A stretch of 5,115 bases of DNA from UBA4823 sp034436035 (GTDB lineage Bacteria > Chloroflexota > Anaerolineae > Anaerolineales > UBA4823). Positions 1 to 5,115 of this stretch are shown piece by piece. Below the pieces are notes generated by a model, which saw only the letters and a list, made by a program, of their open reading frames with translations, was not told the origin of the DNA and made no database searches. The stretch lies in NCBI GenBank assembly GCA_034436035.1, contig DAOTVW010000256.1, positions 1-5,115 on the forward strand, read 5' to 3'. How positions within the stretch are numbered: position 1 is the stretch's first letter; every line of letters starts with the position of its first letter. Made by a program: the position numbers and the translations under genes.

Positions 1-1332
1 GCGGCGCGCAACGCCTTTCCGAAATGGAGCCAAATGAAATGGAAAGATCGGGTTGCGATTCTAAGGCGCGTTGCCGATCGAATAGATGAGCGTATCTATG
101 AAATTGGTGCAGCAATGGCAATGGAAGTTGGAAAAAACCGCATGGAAGCGCTAGGTGATGTGGCAGAAACGGCTGATTTAATTCGATATGCCTGTTACCA
201 GATGGAAAAAAATGACGGTTTTATTGTAGAAATGGGAAGAGACCCTTTAGTTGGTTATAAATCAACGAATATTTCCGTAATGAGACCATATGGTGTTTGG
301 TTGGTGATCAGTCCTTTCAATTTTCCAACTGCATTAAGCGGGGGTCCCACCGCAGCAGCCCTTGTAACGGGAAATACGGTGATATTAAAACCCGCCACCG
401 ATACTCCTTGGAGTGTGCGGTTACTGGCAGAGTGTTTTCAAGAGGCAGGGTTGCCCAATGGGGTGCTCAACTTTGTTACCGGACCAGGCAGTACTGTCGG
501 GCAGTCTTTGATTGAAAGCCCACTGATCGATGGAGTCACGTTCACTGGTTCGTATGATGTTGGGATGAAGATTTACACCGACTTTGGCAAAGGGAAATAT
601 GTTCGCCCAACTATATTAGAACTTGGTGGAAAAAATCCTGCCATTGTATCGAAAAATGCTGATTTAGAAAGGGCAGCCATTGGTATATTGCGTTCCGCTT
701 TTGGGCTACAAGGACAAAAATGTTCTGCCTGTTCCAGAGTGTATATTGAAGAAGCAGTTTATGAGCCATTGGTTAATCGTTTGGTGGAGTTAACTAACCG
801 CTTGGTTATCGGCGATCCAACCGATCGGAACACTTATATGGGCCCTGTTATCAATAAAAAAGCCTATCAAGATTATCAAAATTATGTAGCAGAACTTTCC
901 AAGGCTGGAACTATTCTTACGGGAGGGAAAGTATTGCACGATGGACAATATGCAAAAGGATATTTTTGCGCTCCCACCCTTGTTGCTGATCTACCTTTCG
1001 ATCATTATTTATGGAAAACAGAGATGTTCTTACCAATCACTACCATTGCAAAAGTCTCCTCACTCGATCAAGCCATGCAACTGGCGAACGAAGTGAACTA
1101 TGGATTGACAGCCGGGTTTTATGGTTCGAAAGAGGAGACGGAATGGTTCTTTGAGAACATTCAAGCGGGTGTCACCTACGCCAACCGCCCACAAGGAGCT
1201 ACAACAGGCGCATGGCCAGGTTTTCAACCTTTTGGCGGTTGGAAGGGCAGTGGTTCAACTGGAAAGAATTCTGGCGGACATTATTATTTACCGCTTTATA
1301 TGCATGAACAAATTCGCACTTTAGTGGAATAA
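1..1332 (+). CDS. NAD(P)-dependent aldehyde dehydrogenase, 1-pyrroline-5-carboxylate dehydrogenase-like, 5'-partial
   Basis: This cytoplasmic enzyme should oxidise an aldehyde to a carboxylate using NAD(P)+. The frame is open from base 1. The ATG at 34 is internal, because the residues before it (AARNAFPKWSQ) already match the conserved ALDH stretch before the K-R-x-x-I-L-R-R-x-A-D helix. Roughly 75-100 N-terminal residues probably lie upstream. Counting from the Met at 34, I see the oxyanion-hole Asn96 in SPFNFP, a Rossmann-type segment FTGSYDVG (170-177), general-base Glu196 in LELGGK, nucleophile Cys230 in GQKCSACSR, NAD-ribose-type Glu330 in KTEMFLP, and the C-terminal PFGGWKGSG (399-407). 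GQKCSACSR is typical of the glutamate-semialdehyde (P5C) dehydrogenase branch, but the FLP replacing the usual FGP and the C-terminus differ from classical RocA/PutA. I therefore do not assign proline catabolism. It ends 27 bases before the CoA-transferase alpha gene and is probably co-transcribed. The ALDH family call is very secure; the substrate is not known. Confidence 0.93.
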   Translation, partial: AARNAFPKWSQMKWKDRVAILRRVADRIDERIYEIGAAMAMEVGKNRMEALGDVAETADLIRYACYQMEKNDGFIVEMGRDPLVGYKSTNISVMRPYGVWLVISPFNFPTALSGGPTAAALVTGNTVILKPATDTPWSVRLLAECFQEAGLPNGVLNFVTGPGSTVGQSLIESPLIDGVTFTGSYDVGMKIYTDFGKGKYVRPTILELGGKNPAIVSKNADLERAAIGILRSAFGLQGQKCSACSRVYIEEAVYEPLVNRLVELTNRLVIGDPTDRNTYMGPVINKKAYQDYQNYVAELSKAGTILTGGKVLHDGQYAKGYFCAPTLVADLPFDHYLWKTEMFLPITTIAKVSSLDQAMQLANEVNYGLTAGFYGSKEETEWFFENIQAGVTYANRPQGATTGAWPGFQPFGGWKGSGSTGKNSGGHYYLPLYMHEQIRTLVE

Positions 1333-1350
1333 AAAATTCTAGCTATAAAA

Positions 1351-1355
1351 GGGAG
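1351..1355 (+). promoter_or_regulatory. Ribosome-binding site of CoA-transferase alpha gene
   Basis: GGGAG, preceded by an A-rich run, lies 4 bases before the ATG at 1360. It supports that start. The 27-base gap after the dehydrogenase stop has no hairpin followed by a T-run, so I see no terminator between the two genes. Confidence 0.6.
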
Positions 1356-1359
1356 AATC

Positions 1360-2262
1360 ATGTCAAAAGTATGTTCCTTATCCGAAGCAATTGCCAAGTA
1401 TGTGAACGATGGAGATTTAATCTATGCTGCTGGATTTACCCATTTGATACCTTTTGCTGCAGGTCATGAAATAATCCGCCAGCGAAGGAAGGATTTAATA
1501 TTAGCACGCGCTACCCCTGATTTAATCTATGATCAGATGGTGGCAGCAGGATGTGCAAAAAAAGTGATTTTTTCCTATATGGGTAATCCCGGTGTAGGTT
1601 CACTGAGGATTGTGCGGGCAGAAATTGAGGCGGGTAATTTAGAATGGGAGGAATATTCTCATTTTGGCATGATCTCCCGTTTACAAGCAGGAGCGACCGG
1701 CCTCCCTTTTATGCCGATGATGCCGACTGCTGCAGGTGATTTAGAAAAGGTAAATCCTCATTACCGGCAAGTTATCGATCCATATAGCGGCGAACCAGTT
1801 GTGGTGGTTCCAGCATTAAAACCAGACGTTGCAATTGTGCATGTGCAGCGCTGTGATGCAGAGGGGAATTCGCAGATTTGGGGGATAATCGGGGAACAAA
1901 AGGAAGCTGCTTTTGCGGCGGATAAGGTGATTATAACCACGGAAGAAGTTGTCGATGAAAATGTGATTCGCTCTGATCCAAATCGCACCCTGATTCCTGG
2001 ATTTATCGTGGATGCGGTTTGCCATGTTCCCTATTGTGCCCATCCTTCATATACTCAGGGTTATTATGATCGCGATAATGCTTTTTATTTGCAGTGGGAT
2101 GAAATCAGTAAGAGTAAAGAGTCAGTAAAAAATTACCTCGCTGAATGGGTTTATGGCGTGCGAGATCGTCAGGAATACTGGGAAAAACTCGGGCAAGAGG
2201 TACATGCACGATTAAAAGTTACCCCACGGCTGAGTGAAGTTGTGAATTATGGGAGTTACTAA
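1360..2262 (+). CDS. Type I CoA-transferase subunit alpha (glutaconate CoA-transferase subunit A-like)
   Basis: This is the alpha subunit of a family I CoA-transferase, which moves CoA between an acyl-CoA donor and a carboxylate acceptor. It would work in the cytoplasm with the beta subunit encoded 2 bases downstream. The 300-residue length is close to GctA of glutaconate CoA-transferase (about 320). Recognisable parts are the N-terminal glycine-rich segment NDGDLIYAAGF (16-26), the PGVGSLRIVRAEIEAG segment (77-92), the EEYSHFG stretch (97-103), GLPFMPM (114-120), and the central PDVAIVHVQRCDAEGN (155-170), where VHVQRCDAEGN is strongly typical of GctA-type alpha subunits. The C-terminal part (about 225-300) is the usual variable helical tail. 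The catalytic Glu of classical members is on the beta subunit. A relative to keep in mind is the IpdA subunit of the actinobacterial ring-opening hydrolase IpdAB, which shares the fold and carries its own key Glu on the alpha chain; Glu97/Glu98 here could be compared with it. The family is secure and the substrate open. Confidence 0.92.
   Translation: MSKVCSLSEAIAKYVNDGDLIYAAGFTHLIPFAAGHEIIRQRRKDLILARATPDLIYDQMVAAGCAKKVIFSYMGNPGVGSLRIVRAEIEAGNLEWEEYSHFGMISRLQAGATGLPFMPMMPTAAGDLEKVNPHYRQVIDPYSGEPVVVVPALKPDVAIVHVQRCDAEGNSQIWGIIGEQKEAAFAADKVIITTEEVVDENVIRSDPNRTLIPGFIVDAVCHVPYCAHPSYTQGYYDRDNAFYLQWDEISKSKESVKNYLAEWVYGVRDRQEYWEKLGQEVHARLKVTPRLSEVVNYGSY
2251..2255 (+). promoter_or_regulatory. Ribosome-binding site of CoA-transferase beta gene, inside the alpha gene
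   Basis: GGGAG lies 9 bases before the ATG at 2265, inside the last codons of the alpha subunit. The alpha stop (TAA, 2260-2262) is 2 bases before the beta start. This arrangement favours translational coupling and equal amounts of the two subunits. Confidence 0.6.
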
Positions 2263-2264
2263 TC

Positions 2265-3035
2265 ATGGTGGAATATACTTCAGCTGAATTATTGACCATC
2301 AATGCGGCTCGTTTGCTGCGCGATGGGGATGTGGTCTTTGTGGGAGTAGGGTTACCTAACCTGGCTTGTAATTTGGCGCGCCGCACGCATGCTCCACACT
2401 TGGTGATGATCTATGAAGCAGGCGTGATTGGGGCGCAACCAGCTCGGCTACCCCTCTCGATTGGTGATCCGACCCTCGTTTCTGGTGCCCTTTCGGTGTG
2501 TGGCATGTATGATATCTTTGCGTTTTATTTGCAGCGCGGTAATGTGGATGTGGGGTTCTTGGGTGGTGCTCAAATCGACCGTTTTGGAAATATTAATGCT
2601 ACGGTCATCGGTGAGTACGACCATCCTAAAGTACGTTTGCCCGGTTCCGGAGGTTCTATGGAGATCGCTGCCTGGGCAAACCGTTGTTACATAATTACAC
2701 CACACCAGAAACGCCGCTTTCCCGAAAAAGTAGATTTTCGTACGTCCGCTGGTTTTTTGAGTCATCGTAAGGAAAGAGAGGCAGCGCGATTAAGAGGAAC
2801 TGGTCCACAAGCGGTTGTAACCGATATCGGAATCCTACAGCCAGATGAAAATGGGGAATTGATCTTAACCGCTTTGCACCCTACAAAGACGGTAGAAGAC
2901 GCGAAAGCAAACACGGGTTGGGAACTGCGCATAGCTAGTGATTTGCGCTATACCGAACCCCCTTCGGAAAAGGAATTAACCATTCTACGAGATGAATTGG
3001 ATCCACAACGGATATATTTGAAGGGTGGAGAATAA
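2265..3035 (+). CDS. Type I CoA-transferase subunit beta (glutaconate CoA-transferase subunit B-like)
   Basis: This is the beta subunit of the same CoA-transferase. In this family it carries the glutamate that forms the covalent glutamyl-CoA thioester. At 256 residues it is near the length of GctB (about 266). The catalytic Glu is most likely Glu51 in IYEAGVIGA, which aligns with the S-E-N-G motif of classical family members and with Glu54 of Acidaminococcus GctB. Other typical segments are DGDVVFVGVGLPNLAC (20-35), LGGAQIDRFGNIN (99-111) and LPGSGGS (125-131). The C-terminal ALHPTKTVEDAKANTGW (about 203-219) is also usual for the group. Glu51 argues for CoA transfer rather than for an IpdB-like hydrolase, although this is not proof. 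The TAA stop is followed with no gap by the TTG start of the next gene. Substrate is unassigned; glutaconate, 3-oxoacids and other dicarboxylates are all possible. Confidence 0.92.
   Translation: MVEYTSAELLTINAARLLRDGDVVFVGVGLPNLACNLARRTHAPHLVMIYEAGVIGAQPARLPLSIGDPTLVSGALSVCGMYDIFAFYLQRGNVDVGFLGGAQIDRFGNINATVIGEYDHPKVRLPGSGGSMEIAAWANRCYIITPHQKRRFPEKVDFRTSAGFLSHRKEREAARLRGTGPQAVVTDIGILQPDENGELILTALHPTKTVEDAKANTGWELRIASDLRYTEPPSEKELTILRDELDPQRIYLKGGE
3023..3030 (+). promoter_or_regulatory. Ribosome-binding site that supports the TTG start of the protease gene
   Basis: GGGTGGAG lies 5 bases upstream of TTG 3036, a near-ideal distance. It decides the start: the first in-frame ATG is 31 codons later, inside the first membrane segment, and using it would remove the conserved N-terminal NPTDHRLRAGWRLLI region. 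Confidence 0.65.
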
Positions 3036-3977
3036 TTGAAGCTTTTTATTAATCCTACCGATCACCGTTTGCGAGCTGGTTGGAGATTGCTTATCCACTC
3101 GCTATTAGTTGTCCTCATCACCTTGATCATGGGGAGTGGTTTATTGCTCCTCAACACCTTAATAAAAGGGGCTAACATTGCTTTTTTGCAAGAAGGTAGT
3201 ATCGCTGCTAATTCTTCTCTAACGCTCTATTCTGAGTTTGCGTTTGCTTGTGGAGTGACTTTCGCTACCTTCATTGCCCGCCGCTGGTTAGATAGACGTT
3301 CCTTCCTCTCCCTGGGCTTTTATTTTAAATGGAAAGCCCTCCTGGAAATCTTGATTGGCATCTTTATTGCTGGAACGATGATGGGATTTATCTATATCCT
3401 GGAGTGGGGTTTGGGATGGATTGATTTTCAAGGATATGGCTGGCAATTTCTCGACAGCAGAAAATTATTCACTGACTGCGGGTTGGTTTTTATTCTGTTC
3501 ATTCTGGTTGGCTGGACTGAGGAATTGCTATCACGCGGTTATCATTTACAGAACTTAAGTGAGGGTTTAAACCGCACCTGGGGGGTGATCCTCTCCGCTT
3601 TGATTTTTGCTTTATTGCATCAAGATAACCCAGCTTTTTCGATTAGTGCTTTTATCGGATTGTTTATCTCTGGTTTATTTTTTTGTTATGCCTATTATCA
3701 ACGTATGAATTTATGGCTGCCAATAGGTATTCATATCGGTTGGAATTTTTTTGAGGGTACGGTTTTTGGATTTCAAGTGAGTGGTTTAACGGATTTACCC
3801 AGGTTAATTTATCAATCCACAAAAGGAATCAACATTGTTACCGGCGGGGCATTTGGTCCAGAGGCAGGATTGATCCTATTGCCCGCTTTGTTATTGGGTG
3901 TACTTCTTATTAGGCTATGGGGTAAAAGTGAATTTGTGAATAATCCTTCTCCACAAGCAGATACTCATCTCGGGTAG
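3036..3977 (+). CDS. CPBP family intramembrane glutamic endopeptidase (CAAX/Rce1-like, ABI family)
   Basis: This is a multi-pass membrane protein of the CPBP/ABI family (Rce1-like, PF02517). Members are membrane-embedded glutamate proteases; eukaryotic Rce1 trims CAAX proteins, and bacterial members act in bacteriocin self-immunity, peptide maturation or unknown roles. The protein has 313 residues with about eight hydrophobic segments (roughly 17-40, 64-82, 101-126, 146-160, 182-196, 200-222, 226-245, 273-293). The full catalytic set is visible: E162-E163-x-x-x-R167 in TEELLSRG, His195 in FALLHQDNP, and H233-x-x-x-N237 in GIHIGWNFFEG. An intact set suggests an active protease and not a degenerate one. 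It starts with TTG directly after the beta-subunit stop, and its stop is 15 bases before the transporter. The N-terminal RAGWRLLIHSLL and C-terminal GGAFGPEAGL resemble Chloroflexota CPBP proteins as I remember them. Its presence among catabolic genes is unexplained and no substrate peptide gene is visible. Confidence 0.9.
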   Translation: MKLFINPTDHRLRAGWRLLIHSLLVVLITLIMGSGLLLLNTLIKGANIAFLQEGSIAANSSLTLYSEFAFACGVTFATFIARRWLDRRSFLSLGFYFKWKALLEILIGIFIAGTMMGFIYILEWGLGWIDFQGYGWQFLDSRKLFTDCGLVFILFILVGWTEELLSRGYHLQNLSEGLNRTWGVILSALIFALLHQDNPAFSISAFIGLFISGLFFCYAYYQRMNLWLPIGIHIGWNFFEGTVFGFQVSGLTDLPRLIYQSTKGINIVTGGAFGPEAGLILLPALLLGVLLIRLWGKSEFVNNPSPQADTHLG

Positions 3978-3984
3978 GGATGGG
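3964..3984 (+). other. Short hairpin spanning the protease stop codon and the permease ribosome-binding region
   Basis: CTCATCTC (3964-3971) can pair with GGGATGGG (3977-3984) around the 5-base loop GGGTA, giving eight pairs of which two are G-T wobbles. The right arm is the only purine-rich Shine-Dalgarno candidate for the permease, 8 bases before ATG 3993. The left arm is coding sequence of the protease. A ribosome finishing the protease would open the stem, so it could couple translation of the two genes. No T-run follows at once, so I do not call it a terminator. The structure is seen by eye only and could be chance. Confidence 0.3.
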
Positions 3985-3992
3985 ATTATTGA

Positions 3993-5115
3993 ATGGCTGT
4001 TTTTGTTTTATCAAGCTTTCCCATCTTACTCATTTTTTTACTGATGGCTTTTTTTCATTTTGGGGCAGCAAAAGCTAGTTTAATTGGATATGTTTTTTGT
4101 CTTTTCATCAGTGTTCTATTTTTTGGCGCTAATCGTTGGGTCTTGTATTTTTCACATATTAAAGGGTTTTGGTACACCCTGGATGTACTTTTGATCATCT
4201 GGGCAGCCTTTATTTTTTATCTCATTGTGGAAAAATCCGGAGCGATTCGGTTACTAGGTGAGGTGCTGCCATCTTTGACGCCATCCAAGGACTTGCAAGC
4301 TTTGTTAGTTGGATGGGTTTTTGCTTCATTTCTGCAAGGCGTGGGTGGATTTGGTGTTCCAGTTGCTGTGGTGGCGCCAATATTGGTTGGTTTGAATTTT
4401 TCTCTCCTTCAAGCTGTCTTAATTCCCTCCATCGGACATGGTTGGGCAGTTACATTTGGATCTTTAGGGTCTTCTTTTCGGGCGTTAATCGCTACCACCG
4501 CGCAACCGATTCAACCGCTTGGTGTGGCAACCGCACTATTATTGGGAAGCGCAGGTTTGGGCTGCGGGTTATCTGTTTTATATCTTACCGGGGGTTGGAA
4601 ATCTATCCGGCAAAGTTGGTTCCAGGCATTGAGTTTAGGGCTACTTATGGGAGGGATATTAATATTAATGGTGTGGAAAGGGTTATGGAACTTAGCTTCT
4701 TTCCTATCTGCTACCGCCGGATTGGTTTGGACATTGGTGATCATCGCTTTTAAAAATCATGCCCAATTTTCCTTTCGTGAAGTCCTAGGAAAGCTTGGGC
4801 GTTCTTTCTCGGGTTATTGGATATTGGTGGCGGTAATTATTTTGGTCCAATTTATGCCACCCTTACAACGCTATTTACAAAATTTTACTTTATATAGCGA
4901 TTTGCCGGCTTTCCATACCAATTCGGGTATCATCCATTTAGATGTTCGCGAGATAGCTGCTGAGAGAGTTGGAAATTTACACCTCTTTATTCATCCTGGC
5001 GTGGTATTACTTTACGCTTGTTTAATCACTTATCTATTTTACTGGCTGAAAAAAGAGATTCCTTCTCGTTCCTACAGAATGATCCTTCAGGATGCCGCAA
5101 GGCGATTAATCCCTA
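3993..5115 (+). CDS. L-lactate permease family (LctP/LldP) transporter, 3'-partial
   Basis: This is an integral membrane transporter of the lactate permease family (PF02652), whose known members import lactate or glycolate with protons. The frame stays open for 374 codons to the window edge; E. coli LldP is about 551 residues, so about a third is missing. An in-frame TGA (3990-3992) sits directly before ATG 3993, so no earlier start is possible. The next in-frame ATG is codon 18, inside the first membrane segment. Family evidence is the topology of many long hydrophobic segments (about 7-24, 28-45, 59-79, 102-132, 138-157, 176-199, 210-227, 230-252, 274-288, 332-351) and the core QGVGGFGVPVAVVAPILVGL (115-134), matching GFGAPVA in LldP. 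The next conserved stretch reads IGHGWAVTFGSLGSSF (147-162), where E. coli LldP has roughly N-T-A-P-V-A-F-G-A; this points to a divergent subgroup, so lactate as substrate is not assured. A hydrophilic loop (about 298-330) precedes the last visible segment. Its place after the dehydrogenase and CoA-transferase suggests uptake of their organic-acid substrate. Confidence 0.85.
   Translation, partial: MAVFVLSSFPILLIFLLMAFFHFGAAKASLIGYVFCLFISVLFFGANRWVLYFSHIKGFWYTLDVLLIIWAAFIFYLIVEKSGAIRLLGEVLPSLTPSKDLQALLVGWVFASFLQGVGGFGVPVAVVAPILVGLNFSLLQAVLIPSIGHGWAVTFGSLGSSFRALIATTAQPIQPLGVATALLLGSAGLGCGLSVLYLTGGWKSIRQSWFQALSLGLLMGGILILMVWKGLWNLASFLSATAGLVWTLVIIAFKNHAQFSFREVLGKLGRSFSGYWILVAVIILVQFMPPLQRYLQNFTLYSDLPAFHTNSGIIHLDVREIAAERVGNLHLFIHPGVVLLYACLITYLFYWLKKEIPSRSYRMILQDAARRLIP

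Noticed and set aside
34..1332. Taking the ATG at 34 as the real start of the aldehyde dehydrogenase
   Set aside because: The frame is open to base 1 and the residues before this Met are conserved family sequence. The protein would also lack much of its N-terminal NAD-binding region, so the gene is cut by the window edge.
1333..1359. Internal promoter between the dehydrogenase and the CoA-transferase
   Set aside because: The A/T-rich 27 bases include a TATAAA-like run at 1344-1349, but no convincing -35 partner at the right distance. The gap is mostly taken up by the ribosome-binding site.
2448..2765. A 105-residue minus-strand open frame opposite the CoA-transferase beta gene
   Set aside because: It is antisense to a clearly coding region, shows no recognisable motif and has no ribosome-binding site that I could see.
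3964..4020. Rho-independent terminator after the protease gene
   Set aside because: The stem is short, contains two wobbles and is not followed directly by a T-run. The T-rich stretch after 4000 is coding sequence for the hydrophobic start of the permease.
4313..4753. A 146-residue open frame on the + strand
   Set aside because: It lies in another frame inside the permease gene, is rich in Cys, Trp and Arg with no domain-like pattern, and is an overlap artefact.
1..5115. A new defence, mobile or retroelement system
   Set aside because: All sequence is explained by five known protein families and short junctions. I saw no repeats, integrase or transposase, reverse transcriptase, CRISPR-like array or structured RNA.

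Overview
This window is a piece of a bacterial chromosome with moderate-to-low GC. Every gene is on the + strand and they are packed head to tail. I count five genes: a 5'-truncated aldehyde dehydrogenase (1-1332), the two subunits of a type I (glutaconate-type) CoA-transferase (1360-2262 and 2265-3035), a CPBP/CAAX-type intramembrane protease (3036-3977), and a 3'-truncated lactate-permease-family transporter (3993-5115). The gaps are 27, 2, 0 and 15 bases, no promoter or clear terminator lies between genes, and each start has a purine-rich Shine-Dalgarno-like stretch. This fits one transcript whose promoter lies upstream of the window.

Taxonomy is an inference only. The CPBP N-terminus (RAGWRLLIHSLL), its C-terminal GGAFGPEAGL segment and the LctP variant with HGWAVTFGS resemble proteins I associate with Chloroflexota, especially Anaerolineae. 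No rRNA or other strong marker is present, so this is a modest call.

A reasonable working model is a small catabolic cassette. The permease brings in an organic acid or similar small anion. The aldehyde dehydrogenase oxidises an aldehyde intermediate to a carboxylate, and the CoA-transferase activates a carboxylate to its CoA ester for further breakdown. The active-site residues expected for the dehydrogenase (Asn, Glu, Cys), the CoA-transferase (beta-subunit Glu) and the protease (EExxxR, His, HxxxN) are all visible, so these look like working genes. The actual substrate cannot be read from the sequence. The protease has no obvious metabolic role and is the odd member of the group.

There is no gene-free stretch over 300 bases. 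I saw no RNA gene, mobile element, CRISPR array or tandem repeat. The transporter is easy to miss because its frame runs off the right edge without a stop. I found no convincing sign of a wholly new system. The points most worth a second look are the unassigned substrate of the cassette, the divergent permease motif, and a small hairpin that covers the permease's ribosome-binding region.
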